Of a DNA stretch of 64,000 bases, positions 52,631-61,904 are shown piece after piece (position 1 is the stretch's first letter; each line of letters starts with the position of its first letter). Below the pieces are notes generated by a model, which was given only the letters and a program-made list of their open reading frames with translations, was not told the origin of the DNA and ran no database searches. This DNA comes from Hymenobacter sp. DG25B (lineage in GTDB: Bacteria; Bacteroidota; Bacteroidia; Cytophagales; Hymenobacteraceae): NCBI RefSeq assembly GCF_000801315.1, contig NZ_CP010054.1:3472001-3536000 (forward strand), written 5' to 3'. The position numbers were made by a program, and so were the translations under genes.

Positions 52631-54022
52631 ATGATTGATTTTTTTGGTTCGTCGGCCCGTGTGGTCCTTTTGGTGGCCGGTTTATTGGCGGGCACCACTG
52701 CCACTAGCTACGCGCAGCTGGGTGTTTCCCGCAACGCCGCCCCCAAGCGGGTGATTGACGGCATCATTGTGAAGGTAGACAACCAGATTGTGCTGCGCTC
52801 GGACCTGGAGAACATTCTGCTGCAGGAACAGGCCCAGGCCAACGGCAAGCCCCTTTCTCCCAACATTCGCTGCGAAATTCTGCAGAGCATTGTACTCAAC
52901 AAGCTAATGCTGGCCAAGGCCGAAACGGACTCCGTAGTGGTGGAAGACAGCCGCGTGCGTGACGAGCTGGACCGCCGCATGAACTACTTTGTGCAGCAGA
53001 TTGGCTCTGAGAAAAAGCTGGAGGAATACTACAACAAGCCCATCCGGGTGCTGAAAGAGGAACTGCGTGCCCAGGTAAAGGAGCAGCTGGTAACGCAGGA
53101 AATGCAGAAGATTATTGCCGGCAAAGTAACCGTGACGCCCCGCGAGGTGCGCCAGTACTTTTCGCGCACGCCTAAAGACAGCCTCCCCTACTATTCTACC
53201 GAGGTAGAAGTAGGGCAGATTGTGAAGCTGGCGAAAACCAACAGCAAGGCCAAGCAGGAAACCATGGCCAAGCTCAACGATATCCGTGCCCGAATTGTGG
53301 GCGGTGAGGATTTTGCTACGCTGGCCAAGCAGTATTCCGAAGACCCCGGTTCCGGCAAAGAAGGCGGCTACTTGGGCTTCTTCAAGCGCAAAGAGCTGGT
53401 TCCGGAGTACGAAGCGGCTGCCCTGCGCCTGGAGCCCGGACAGATTTCTCCGGTAGTAGAGTCCCAGTTCGGTTTTCACATTATTCAGCTGATTGAGCGC
53501 AAGGGGGACAGTTTCTCTACCCGCCACATTCTGTTGAAGCCCAGCACCGGTACCGCCGACGTGAACGAAGCCGCCGAGGCGCTCAGCAAAGTACGCGCCC
53601 GTATTCTGGGCGACAGTATCACGTTTGCCAAAGCCGCCAAAGACGTTTCCGACGACAAGTTTTCCGGCGCCAACGGCGGCCTGCTGCAGAACCAGCAAAC
53701 CGGCACCACTTACCTGCCGCTGGATAAGCTGGACCCCGCCATCTTCTTCACCATTGATACCATGAAGGTGGGCAGCATTACCAAGCCCCTGCCCTACCGC
53801 ACCGACGACGGTAAGGACGCCATGCGCATTATTTGGCTGAAATCGAACACGCCGCCCCACCAGGCCAACCTCAACGATGACTACCAGAAAATAGCCCAGG
53901 CTGCGCTCACGGAGAAGAAAAACAAAGCCCTGGACGACTGGTTCCTCAAAAACCGCGGCAACGTGTTTATTGAAGTGGATCCGGAATACGCCGGCTGCAA
54001 GCTGCTGGAACCCCTGAATTAA
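52631..54022 (+). CDS. SurA-like peptidyl-prolyl isomerase / outer-membrane chaperone
   Basis: This 463-residue protein starts at ATG 52631 with a signal peptide (FFGSSARVVLLVAGLLAGTT, cut near SYAQ). The SurA N-terminal region (about residues 40-170) has VIDGIIVKVDNQIVLRSDLE and LNKLMLAKAETDSVVVEDSR. Two PPIC domains follow: about 185-290 (with YGSGKEGGYLGFFKRKELVP-like glycine-rich loop, FGFHIIQLIERKG) and about 292-400 (SFSTRHILLKPSTGTADVNE). It probably handles outer-membrane proteins emerging from Sec; the neighbouring lipoprotein PPIase is on the same strand. The start upstream at 52472 would lie in the preceding terminator. Confidence 0.93.
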   Translation: MIDFFGSSARVVLLVAGLLAGTTATSYAQLGVSRNAAPKRVIDGIIVKVDNQIVLRSDLENILLQEQAQANGKPLSPNIRCEILQSIVLNKLMLAKAETDSVVVEDSRVRDELDRRMNYFVQQIGSEKKLEEYYNKPIRVLKEELRAQVKEQLVTQEMQKIIAGKVTVTPREVRQYFSRTPKDSLPYYSTEVEVGQIVKLAKTNSKAKQETMAKLNDIRARIVGGEDFATLAKQYSEDPGSGKEGGYLGFFKRKELVPEYEAAALRLEPGQISPVVESQFGFHIIQLIERKGDSFSTRHILLKPSTGTADVNEAAEALSKVRARILGDSITFAKAAKDVSDDKFSGANGGLLQNQQTGTTYLPLDKLDPAIFFTIDTMKVGSITKPLPYRTDDGKDAMRIIWLKSNTPPHQANLNDDYQKIAQAALTEKKNKALDDWFLKNRGNVFIEVDPEYAGCKLLEPLN

Positions 54023-54116
54023 AGATTGATGGGGTAGTGGCTGCGGCGGTTTTTGCCTCCGTATAAGGCCACTAATTGCTGCCCTTGCGTATCAATCACC
54101 AACTAAAAACCTATCT

Positions 54117-55079
54117 ATGCCCTTCGCCTCCGATAAAGAAGCCGCCGATGCGCTGGCCCAGTCCTATCAAACGCTGCGTCAGGAAATCGGCAAAGTCATT
54201 ATCGGGCAGGATGAGGTGGTGCGGCTGGTGCTTACGGCCGTGTTTTCGCAGGGCCACTGCCTGCTGGTAGGCGTGCCAGGCCTGGCCAAAACGCTGCTCA
54301 TCCAAACCATTGCCGACTCGCTGGATTTGTCGTTCAACCGCATTCAGTTCACGCCGGACTTGATGCCTTCTGACATTGTAGGCTCTGAAACACTCACCCA
54401 GCAGCGGGATTTTCAGTTTGTGAAGGGTCCGATTTTCGCCAACATCGTGCTGGCCGACGAAATCAACCGCACGCCGCCCAAAACCCAGGCTGCGCTGCTG
54501 GAAAGCATGCAGGAATACGCCGTTACGGTGGCCGGGCAGCGCTACCCGCTCAACCGCCCGTTCTTTGTGCTGGCCACCCAGAACCCCATTGAGCAAGAAG
54601 GCACTTATCCCCTGCCGGAAGCCCAGCTGGACCGCTTCATGTTCAACATTCAGCTGGACTACCCCAGCTACGAGGCGGAGCTGCAAATCGTAAAAAACAC
54701 CACCTCCGACCACAAGCCCACCGTGCGGAAAGTGTTGCACGCCGACGAGATTCAGGCTTTTCAGCACCTGGTCCGTCGTGTGCCCGTAGCCGATAACGTG
54801 GTGGAGTACGCTGTAGGCCTGGTGCACCGCACCCGCCCCAACACCGAGCGGGGCGCCGCCCGCGCCACGCAGCTCTTGGAATGGGGTGCCGGCCCCCGGG
54901 CCTCCCAGCACCTTATTGTGGGCGCCAAGTGCAACGCCCTGCTCAACGGCAAATACTCCCCCGATATTGAAGATGTGAAAGCCGTAGCCCTGCCCATTCT
55001 GCGGCACCGCCTGGTGCGCAACTTCAAGGCCGAGGCCGAAGGCATCTCGGTGGAGCAAATCGTAAAAGAAATCCTTTAA
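54117..55079 (+). CDS. MoxR family AAA+ ATPase
   Basis: This 320-residue AAA+ protein has Walker A GVPGLAKTLLIQTI, Walker B ANIVLADEINRTPPKTQAALLE, and the MoxR signature YPLNRPFFVLATQNPIEQEG followed by TYPLPEAQLDRFMFNIQLDY. MoxR ATPases work with von Willebrand-domain proteins to assemble or mature other proteins; in Bacteroidota they often sit with Bat genes. Here a 144-residue protein gene follows 72 bases later; batD lies at 19403, far away. Confidence 0.95.
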   Translation: MPFASDKEAADALAQSYQTLRQEIGKVIIGQDEVVRLVLTAVFSQGHCLLVGVPGLAKTLLIQTIADSLDLSFNRIQFTPDLMPSDIVGSETLTQQRDFQFVKGPIFANIVLADEINRTPPKTQAALLESMQEYAVTVAGQRYPLNRPFFVLATQNPIEQEGTYPLPEAQLDRFMFNIQLDYPSYEAELQIVKNTTSDHKPTVRKVLHADEIQAFQHLVRRVPVADNVVEYAVGLVHRTRPNTERGAARATQLLEWGAGPRASQHLIVGAKCNALLNGKYSPDIEDVKAVALPILRHRLVRNFKAEAEGISVEQIVKEIL

Positions 55080-55151
55080 GGTATAGCTGAATTAACCGTT
55101 CCTACTCGGAGTCTTTCAGTTTCATCACGCAGCATTCAGAAGTAACCTACC

Positions 55152-55586
55152 ATGGAAGTTCCCGCTTACTACCAGCAGTTTGAGCGCAATATTGAAATTA
55201 TCCTGGATGCTATTCAGGCCGGGCTTGATCTGCGCACCACAGCGCTGGGTACCTCGCTGCCACTGGAAATATATGTTCTCTGCGAAGTACTGAACCAAGG
55301 CGGCGCCCACTTCACGCTGACCACGGAGGGCCTGGCCCGCGTAGAGGAGTTTCAGCGCCAGTACATGCAGCATGAGTCGGAAACGGAAGCTGAAATGAAG
55401 CGCATTCTGGACGATAAAAAGTCGTTTATGCGCACGCCGGAAGGCCGCGTACTCACCAAGGAAATGCTGATTCGCCGTTTGGAATTCTTTAATGAAGCCG
55501 CCCGGCAGGTGAATGTCATGCGTACGCAAAGTGCCCTGGGCAGCCCCACGCAATACCAAGTACCTGGCACGGCCGTAGCCCGGTAG
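55152..55586 (+). CDS. Helical protein of 144 residues, unknown
   Basis: This cytosolic protein is helical and acidic, with VPAYYQQFERNIEIILDAIQ, a central QYMQHESETEAEMKRILDDK and a final EMLIRRLEFFNEAARQVNVM. The tail is short and polar (SALGSPTQYQVPGTAVAR). I recognise no family. It lies 72 bases downstream of moxR on the same strand and shares its terminator, so it may be a co-transcribed partner. Confidence 0.7.
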   Translation: MEVPAYYQQFERNIEIILDAIQAGLDLRTTALGTSLPLEIYVLCEVLNQGGAHFTLTTEGLARVEEFQRQYMQHESETEAEMKRILDDKKSFMRTPEGRVLTKEMLIRRLEFFNEAARQVNVMRTQSALGSPTQYQVPGTAVAR

Positions 55587-55600
55587 AAATAAATAGCAAC

Positions 55601-55637
55601 AAAAAAGGCCGCTCTGGAAAGAGCGGCCTTTTTTGTT
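55601..55637. terminator. Bidirectional terminator between the 144-residue protein gene and the SDR gene
   Basis: AAAAAGGCCGCTC / GAGCGGCCTTTTT stem with a short loop. Confidence 0.85.
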
Positions 55638-55680
55638 TAGCCCGACAGCAGAGCCTGCGGTTTACCTATTGGCTTCGTAT

Positions 55681-56571
55681 TTACTCCGCCACCATGCTAC
55701 CGGCATCCTGCGGACGAATTTTGGTGTGCCCGTCTTTGGCGTGCAGCACATTTAAGCTGCCTTCGGGCTCCTTTTTCAGGTCGCTGGGCACGTCGTCGCC
55801 GTGGGGGCCTTTGGATACAGTGGTACCGCCATCTACAAAGTACAGGGAGCCGGTTACGTAGCTGGCTTCATCGGAAGCCAGGAATAAGTACACGTTAGCT
55901 ACTTCCTCAGTAGTACCGCGGCGGCCCATGGGCGTGCCGGAAATCAGGCCTTTCTCCATTTTAGAGGTCATGGGGCCGGTTTCTTTGTGCGTCCAGGCGG
56001 TATCAATGGGGCCGGGGCAAACACAGTTGGCGCGCACGCCCTGCGGGGCCTGCTCTACTGCCACACCTTTCATGAAAGAGTGAATAAAGCCTTTGGTACC
56101 GCCATACGGGGTATTGTTGGCCAGGCCCATCTGGCCCGACTCGGAGCCGGCCGAAACAATGTTACCGCGGGTCTTCTGCAGCTCCGGCAGGGCGGCGCGG
56201 CTCATCATGAAGGCGGAGTAAATGTTGTTTTTGATCATATACTCAAACGCCTCCACCGGATATTCATCCAGGGTGGCTGTGGTAGGAAACACGCCGGCAT
56301 TGTTAATCAAAATATCCAGCTTGCCATATTCCTTCACGGCCAGCTGCACGCAGGCCTCGGCGGTGGCCAGCAAGGAGATGTCGCCGGTAAAAGCCACGGC
56401 CCGGCCGCCGGTCTGGAGTATTTCTTCTACCACTTCGCGCACGGGGTCTTCGGCGAAACCAGCCACCACCACGGCGGCTCCTTCTTTGGCAAAGCGTTTG
56501 GCCACGGCCTCGCCAATACCGGAGCCACCGCCGGTTACAATGGCTACTTTATTTTCCAATCGTCTGGTCAT
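55681..56571 (-). CDS. Short-chain dehydrogenase/reductase
   Basis: This 296-residue classical SDR has the NAD(P) motif TGGGSGIGEAVAKRFAKEGA at residues 14-33, the NNAGVFP segment, and the catalytic Tyr-Lys motif as YGGTKGFIH near residue 157 following IVSAGSESGQMG. GPIDTAW and the FLASDEASYVTGSLYFVDGG block complete the fold. The C-terminal extension of about 40 residues (PHGDDVPSDLKKEPEGSL) is longer than in most SDRs. The substrate is unknown. Confidence 0.92.
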   Translation of the reverse strand: MTRRLENKVAIVTGGGSGIGEAVAKRFAKEGAAVVVAGFAEDPVREVVEEILQTGGRAVAFTGDISLLATAEACVQLAVKEYGKLDILINNAGVFPTTATLDEYPVEAFEYMIKNNIYSAFMMSRAALPELQKTRGNIVSAGSESGQMGLANNTPYGGTKGFIHSFMKGVAVEQAPQGVRANCVCPGPIDTAWTHKETGPMTSKMEKGLISGTPMGRRGTTEEVANVYLFLASDEASYVTGSLYFVDGGTTVSKGPHGDDVPSDLKKEPEGSLNVLHAKDGHTKIRPQDAGSMVAE

Positions 56572-56766
56572 CTTAGAAAGTGTTGGTTGTGGGTAAATCA
56601 GCTTATAGCAGTTAGCAATACGCCCGGCTCACCCGCTGGCATAGCGCGCAACCGGACGTACTGGCTTAACGATGGTAGTCGGGGGGAGTTACCAGATGCC
56701 TAAACTTTACCCTATCCATCGGCTTTATAAGCTGTAAGAGCCGTATAAGCTGGTGTATTCCTGATT

Positions 56767-57363
56767 ATGGTTACCTCTCGCCCGCCCCTGCCTGCCCCTG
56801 CCATGGCGCCGCTTACTACCGCGCGGCTGGAGCTGCGTCCTTACCGACCCAGCGACGCCGCCACCTTCTTTCAGCTGCTGGATGAAAACCGCCAGCGCCT
56901 GCAGCCGGCTTTTCCCACCCGGGTAGCGGCCGTGCAAACCCTGGCCGATGCTCAACAGGTGCTGTATGGTTTTACCGCAGACTGGCGCAGCGGGCACCTA
57001 TATGTGTTTGGCATATGGGAACAGGCCACCGCCTGCTACATCGGCGACATTAGCCTCAAGCCCAATGGGGGAACCAAGGTCACGGCGGAAATCAGTTACT
57101 ATCTGGATGCTGGGGCCGAGGGCAAAGGCTACGCCCGCGAAGCCGTGCGCGGTGCCCTGGCGTTTGGTTTTGAAACGATGCGCGCCGACCGGCTCCTGAT
57201 CCGGTGCCGCGCCAATAACCCCCGAAGCTGCGCCGTGGCCGAGTCGGTGGGCTTTCAGCTGCTGCCCCCGCGCCACCGTGCCTGGACGATGCGGCCCTTG
57301 CGCACCGATGTAATTCAGTACTTCCTCTTCAAGCGTGAGGATATGCCGGCTTCCCTGGCTTAG
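56767..57363 (+). CDS. GNAT family N-acetyltransferase (RimJ/RimL-like)
   Basis: This 198-residue protein (186 residues if the second Met at 56803 is used) has TARLELRPYRPSDAATFFQL at the N-terminus and a RimJ/RimL-like motif A, YYLDAGAEGKGYAREAVRGA, followed by ADRLLIRCRANNPRSCAVAE and SVGFQLL. The target may be a protein N-terminus or a small amine. Its last four bases overlap the end of the convergent barrel gene. Confidence 0.88.
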   Translation: MVTSRPPLPAPAMAPLTTARLELRPYRPSDAATFFQLLDENRQRLQPAFPTRVAAVQTLADAQQVLYGFTADWRSGHLYVFGIWEQATACYIGDISLKPNGGTKVTAEISYYLDAGAEGKGYAREAVRGALAFGFETMRADRLLIRCRANNPRSCAVAESVGFQLLPPRHRAWTMRPLRTDVIQYFLFKREDMPASLA

Positions 57364-58523
57364 TCGGGCCGCAGCGTAGTCAGCAGGAAGCTCTGGTTGA
57401 AATTGAGGTACAGGGCAAAGGAGAAATCGAAGAGGCCGTTGTTCAGGTCATACAGCGGCTCAAAGCGCGTGGTAAGCGTGAGGTGGCCGGGCAGCTGGTA
57501 GTCGCGCAGTACGCGCAGAATCAGGAGCTGGCGCCGCCGCTCCACGTAGTCCTGATCTACCGGCGAGGAGGATACCGACTGGTACAGACGCCCGCCCAGC
57601 GGGGAGATGTAGCCGTTGCCATGCCAGTAGGCCACCTGCAGGTTGGAAAGGCGCGTATCAGCCCCGGCATTCAGGTACAAGCCGGTGCCGTCTTTGAAAG
57701 CCAGCGCCTCAGTAAAGGAGTAGTCGTTGAAATACGTGGCGTACCCATCAAAATGCACCGCGCTTATCAGGTTGGAAGGCAGCGCGCGCCGTACCCGCAC
57801 CCCGGCGGCTACATTGAAGAGGGTTTGCAGCGGTACATCTATGGTATCGAGCTGGCCGCCGTGGTGCGTGGCGGTGAACTGGAAGGGCAGCTTCACCAGC
57901 CAGCCCGTAGAGTCGCCCAGGAGCTGGCGCTCGGCCGTGAGGCCGCCGGCTACTTCCTCCTGAAAATTGCTGAAGCGGTACTGCTGGCGCTGCCAGTTTA
58001 CCCAGGCATCCAGGGTGGTGCGGGGCGTCTGGAACTGGTACTGGATGCCTTCCTCCAGCCGGTTGGTCATCACCCGCTCAAAGTCGTACAGGGGCTCAAT
58101 GTAGCCGTGGTGCAGGTTGCCTTCCAGGTTGCCAAAAAGCAGGTTGTGCGGGCCGTGGCGGTATTTGAGCGTGAACAGCGGCCGGATTTGCTTAAACCGC
58201 GGCGTGCCGTAGTCCTTCCACAGAAACACGCCGGCCTCCAGGCGCAGGTTAGCGGCCGGGAAGTAAACCAGGCGCGGGGCCAGGTGGGCACCAAAGTAGG
58301 TGCGGCCGGGGTCTATCTTATTGAAATACTCGTTGTCCTTGTTAAACAGAAAGCCCTGCACATCCAGGCGCAGCTGCCGCTCGTACTTGGGGCCAAGCGG
58401 GAGCGGATGCAAAAAGGCCCGGTTATCCAGCTGAGCCCAGGCGGGATTAGTGCTGCCCAGCCAGCCTAGCGCTATCAGGATCAGAAGGTAACGAAGCGGG
58501 TCTTTTCCTAAAAAATTTAGCAC
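57360..58523 (-). CDS. Predicted outer-membrane beta-barrel protein, unknown
   Basis: This 387-residue protein has a signal peptide (LLILIALGWLGSTNPAWAQ). The mature part is made of alternating amphipathic strands with aromatic residues (RLEAGVFLWKDYG, HNLLFGNLEGNLHHGYIE, LNAGADTRLSNLQVAYWHGN), ending in SFALYLNFNQSFLL. This is consistent with an outer-membrane barrel. I recognise no named family. It converges with the GNAT gene and is divergent from recA; the 190 bases between it and recA contain no gene. Confidence 0.8.
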   Translation of the reverse strand: MLNFLGKDPLRYLLILIALGWLGSTNPAWAQLDNRAFLHPLPLGPKYERQLRLDVQGFLFNKDNEYFNKIDPGRTYFGAHLAPRLVYFPAANLRLEAGVFLWKDYGTPRFKQIRPLFTLKYRHGPHNLLFGNLEGNLHHGYIEPLYDFERVMTNRLEEGIQYQFQTPRTTLDAWVNWQRQQYRFSNFQEEVAGGLTAERQLLGDSTGWLVKLPFQFTATHHGGQLDTIDVPLQTLFNVAAGVRVRRALPSNLISAVHFDGYATYFNDYSFTEALAFKDGTGLYLNAGADTRLSNLQVAYWHGNGYISPLGGRLYQSVSSSPVDQDYVERRRQLLILRVLRDYQLPGHLTLTTRFEPLYDLNNGLFDFSFALYLNFNQSFLLTTLRPD

Positions 58524-58713
58524 AGAAAAAACATCCTAAAACCAACGAATTTTTTTAGCATTGCGGGGACAAAATATAGCTCAGCTGCGTTATCATGAGC
58601 CAGCCCCAAATGGCCTTGCTGCCCGGTACTGAAAAGCTGGCGGCCCGGTTGGTCAGCCCGCTCAAAACGCCTACATTCACCAAACCTAAGCATTTCTACT
58701 TAACCCCTCCCTA

Positions 58714-59820
58714 ATGGCTGCAACCTCTGATAAAGCTGAGAAAACTGCTTCGAACCCCGTTGCCGAAAAAATGAAAGCCCTCCAGCTTACCATGGACAAG
58801 CTGGATAAAGCCTACGGTAAGGGCACCGTCATGAAACTGAGCGACAACAAGGTGGTCGATATTCCGGCTATCAGCACTGGCTCGCTTGGTCTGGACATTG
58901 CTCTGGGTATCGGCGGCTTGCCACGCGGCCGTGTCGTTGAGATTTATGGCCCGGAATCTTCGGGTAAAACCACGCTGACGCTGCACTGCATTGCCGAAGC
59001 ACAGAAAAAAGGCGGCCTGGCGGCTTTCATCGATGCCGAGCACGCTTTCGATAAATCGTATGCCGAGAAGCTGGGCATCGATACCACCAACCTGCTTATT
59101 GCCCAGCCCGACAATGGCGAGCAAGCCCTGGAAATTGCCGATCAGCTGATTTCCTCCGGTGCCATTGATATCATCGTAATTGACTCCGTAGCGGCGCTGG
59201 TGCCGAAAGGCGAACTGGAAGGCGACATGGGTGACTCCAAAGTGGGTCTGCATGCCCGTCTGATGTCGCAGGCCCTGCGGAAACTGACCGGTACCATCAA
59301 CAAAACCGGCTGCTGCTGCATCTTTATTAACCAGCTGCGCGAGAAAATCGGCGTGATGTTCGGCTCGCCCGAAACTACCACCGGTGGTAACGCCCTGAAG
59401 TTCTACGCCTCCGTGCGCCTGGATATCCGCCGCATTGGCCAGATCAAGGAAGACAAGGACAACGTAACCGGTAACCGCACCAAGGTGAAGGTGGTGAAAA
59501 ACAAAGTGGCCCCGCCCTTCAAGGTGGTGGAGTTTGACATCATCTACGGCGAAGGCATCTCCAAAGTGGGTGAAATCCTGGACCTGGGCGTGGATATGGG
59601 CATCATTGCCAAGTCAGGCTCCTGGTTCTCTTACAACGGCGACCGGCTGGGCCAGGGCCGTGAGGGTGTAAAAACCATTCTGCAGGACAACCCAGAGCTG
59701 GCCGATAAGATTGAAGCGCAAATCCGCGCTATGGTGAAAGGGGAACCCGAAGCTGCCCTGGCCGCTATTCCTGAAGACCGCACCGTAGATGCGCACGGCG
59801 AAGACGCTGACGAAGAATAA
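58714..59820 (+). CDS. recA: Recombinase RecA
   Basis: This 368-residue protein catalyses homologous strand exchange and activates the SOS response in many bacteria. Motifs: Walker [36 protein letters not shown], Walker B-like [15 protein letters not shown], the [20 protein letters not shown] loop, and [20 protein letters not shown]. The C-terminus is acidic ([10 protein letters not shown]). I saw no recX next to it and did not identify a LexA box upstream. Confidence 0.98.
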   Translation: MAATSDKAEKTASNPVAEKMKALQLTMDKLDKAYGKGTVMKLSDNKVVDIPAISTGSLGLDIALGIGGLPRGRVVEIYGPESSGKTTLTLHCIAEAQKKGGLAAFIDAEHAFDKSYAEKLGIDTTNLLIAQPDNGEQALEIADQLISSGAIDIIVIDSVAALVPKGELEGDMGDSKVGLHARLMSQALRKLTGTINKTGCCCIFINQLREKIGVMFGSPETTTGGNALKFYASVRLDIRRIGQIKEDKDNVTGNRTKVKVVKNKVAPPFKVVEFDIIYGEGISKVGEILDLGVDMGIIAKSGSWFSYNGDRLGQGREGVKTILQDNPELADKIEAQIRAMVKGEPEAALAAIPEDRTVDAHGEDADEE

Positions 59821-59837
59821 GCTCGTTCTTTGCTAAA

Positions 59838-59876
59838 GATAAAGCCCCTCCAACTATTGGAGGGGCTTTTTTGTTG
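59838..59876 (+). terminator. Terminator after recA
   Basis: AAAGCCCCTCCAA / TTGGAGGGGCTTT stem with a three-base loop and a T run. Confidence 0.85.
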
Positions 59877-60041
59877 TACTATGGTTTTCCCGATACACTT
59901 TCCGTAAATTGCTAGGGTTGGTTCTGCTCTTTTTGCACTTCAGCAATATCTAACTCATTCCAGGTTGCTCCTGTCAACTCCTTTCAGGCTTTTTCGTTCG
60001 TACGGAACAAATGGACTGAGGCAAGTACTTTGTGGGTTGCT

Positions 60042-60049
60042 TATATTTG
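60042..60049 (+). promoter_or_regulatory. -7 promoter box of the DUF3108 gene
   Basis: TATATTTG matches TAnnTTTG exactly, 52 bases before the ATG at 60102. Confidence 0.6.
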
Positions 60050-60101
60050 CTGGCACCGCATTTGAATAGGGCCAGCCATTTCGCTTCAACTGACGCATCA
60101 T

Positions 60102-60929
60102 ATGTTTCGCCGCTGGTTTATACTTTCTACTCTTTCTGCGCTGGCTACTGTGGGACTGCTGGCTGCCCGGCCGGAGGCTACCGTACGCACGGTGCCCAAC
60201 TCCAGCTTTACCAAAGGAGAATCCCTCCACTACAAAGTGCACTACGGCCTGATTAATGCGGCCGAAGCCACCATCGTCCTCTCCGACGACCTGCACCGCG
60301 TGAACGAGCGGCCCTGCTACAAGGCCACCGTTACCGGCCGCACCACCGGCTCCTTCGACTTTTTCCTGCGCATCCGCGACACGTGGCGCTCTTATATCGA
60401 TACTACCAGCATTTTGCCCCAGAAGTTCTTCCGCAATATTGAGGAGGGCAACTACCGCAAAAAGGAGACTATCGATTTCGACCATGAGCGCGACATGGCT
60501 AAGGTGGAGAGCCGCAAAAAGGAAAAGGATGCCCCCAAGCGCGGTACCTATAAAGTGCCGGATAACATTCAGGACGTGGTGAGCGGATTTTATTTCCTGC
60601 GCACCGTCAACTTTGATCAGCGCCGGCCCGGCGAAGTAATTGCCGTGAAAGGCTTCTTCGACGACCAGGTGTTTGATATGGATGTGGTGTACAAAGGCCG
60701 CGAAACGGTGGAAACCAAAGCCGGCAGCATCCGGGCCATTAAGCTGATACCCAAAATGCCGAAGAACAAGCTCTTCAGCGGTGAAAACGCCATAACCGTG
60801 TATCTCTCTGACGACCGGAACAAGATTCCGGTCCTGATTCAGGCCGAAATGTTTGTCGGGTCCGTGAAAGTGGACATGTACAAGTATCAGGGGCTGAAAA
60901 ACCGGCTGAATGTGGTAGCCAAAAACTGA
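60102..60929 (+). CDS. DUF3108 family exported protein
   Basis: This 275-residue protein has a signal peptide-like N-terminus (WFILSTLSALATVGLLAA). The DUF3108 pattern is clear: FTKGESLHYKVHYGLINAAE, then PCYKATVTGRTTGSFDFFLR, a basic loop EKDAPKRGTYKVPDNIQDVV, and the C-terminal YLSDDRNKIPVLIQAEMFVG. The family is found in periplasmic proteins of Bacteroidota and Proteobacteria; function is unknown. It has its own promoter box and terminator. Confidence 0.9.
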   Translation: MFRRWFILSTLSALATVGLLAARPEATVRTVPNSSFTKGESLHYKVHYGLINAAEATIVLSDDLHRVNERPCYKATVTGRTTGSFDFFLRIRDTWRSYIDTTSILPQKFFRNIEEGNYRKKETIDFDHERDMAKVESRKKEKDAPKRGTYKVPDNIQDVVSGFYFLRTVNFDQRRPGEVIAVKGFFDDQVFDMDVVYKGRETVETKAGSIRAIKLIPKMPKNKLFSGENAITVYLSDDRNKIPVLIQAEMFVGSVKVDMYKYQGLKNRLNVVAKN

Positions 60930-60937
60930 CCTCCAAC

Positions 60938-60967
60938 GAAAGCGGCCCATTCGGGCCGCTTTTTTTA
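60938..60967 (+). terminator. Terminator after DUF3108 gene
   Basis: AAAGCGGCCC / GGGCCGCTTT stem with a short loop and T run. Confidence 0.85.
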
Positions 60968-61023
60968 TACCTGCCGCGGGTTTGTTCACGAAAAGGTAAC
61001 ACGTAGTAAGCGCCGGCCCGGTA

Positions 61024-61031
61024 TACTTTTG
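61024..61031 (+). promoter_or_regulatory. -7 promoter box of the two-component operon
   Basis: TACTTTTG matches TAnnTTTG exactly, 38 bases before the GTG start at 61070. Confidence 0.6.
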
Positions 61032-61069
61032 TCCTCGCGCATTCTTTTCCGCTCTAACCCTCCCCTGCT

Positions 61070-61768
61070 GTGCATACGCCCGCTCAACCCAATGCCTACA
61101 AAATTCTGGTGGTAGATGATGATCCGGATATTGTAGAGCTGCTGGAATACAACCTCCGCAAGGAAGGCTATGAGGTAGCCAGTGCTCCGGATGGCCGCAA
61201 AGCCCTGGAAATAGCCCCACAGTTCGGCCCCGATATCATCCTGCTGGATGTAATGATGCCCCACCTGGATGGCATTGCGGCCTGCCGGCAGCTGCGCAGC
61301 ATGCCCAAATTTAAAGACACATACATCATCTTCCTGACGGCCCGCGCCGAGGAATTTTCGGAAGTAGCGGCCTTTGAGGCAGGGGCCGATGACTTCATTG
61401 CCAAGCCCATTAAGCCGCGCGCCCTGCTCAGCCGTCTGGCTGCCTTTGTACGCCGCGACAAGGACCCGCAGCATCAGTCGGAAACCATTGAGATAAACGG
61501 CCTTACCATCGACCGTACTGGCTTTGCCGTGTACCAGGATGGTAAAAAAATCAGCCTTCCCAAGAAAGAGTTTGAGTTGCTGGCCTTCCTGGCGGCCGCG
61601 CCCCACAAGGTGTTCAACCGCGACGAGCTACTACAGAACATCTGGGGCAACGACGTCTTTGTGCTGGCCCGTACCGTGGATGTGCACGTGCGCAAAGTGC
61701 GCGAGAAAGTAGGCGACCATCATATTCAGACCATTAAAGGCGTCGGCTACAAATTCAACCTGGACTAG
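61070..61768 (+). CDS. OmpR/PhoB-type response regulator
   Basis: This 232-residue protein has a receiver domain (residues 8-125) with the acidic pocket KILVVDDDPDIVE, phospho-acceptor Asp in DIILLDVMMPHLDG and the conserved Lys in DFIAKPIKPRALL. The C-terminal winged helix (about 140-230) contains LPKKEFELLAFLAAAPHKVF and RTVDVHVRKVREKVG, then IKGVGYKF. The start codon is GTG at 61070, supported by a promoter box at 61024. The histidine kinase gene follows 136 bases later. Confidence 0.95.
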   Translation: MHTPAQPNAYKILVVDDDPDIVELLEYNLRKEGYEVASAPDGRKALEIAPQFGPDIILLDVMMPHLDGIAACRQLRSMPKFKDTYIIFLTARAEEFSEVAAFEAGADDFIAKPIKPRALLSRLAAFVRRDKDPQHQSETIEINGLTIDRTGFAVYQDGKKISLPKKEFELLAFLAAAPHKVFNRDELLQNIWGNDVFVLARTVDVHVRKVREKVGDHHIQTIKGVGYKFNLD

Positions 61769-61904
61769 TAGTTCCTGTTCCTGCACCGGGAGCGGTAGCC
61801 CGCCTGGCCGCGGCTTCTTATTTTAGTGGCGCCACTACCCGCCTCCTTTTAGTTTATTGACTAATAGAGGCTTGCGGCGGCTATTGTTGAAGGCAATTTC
61901 TCTC

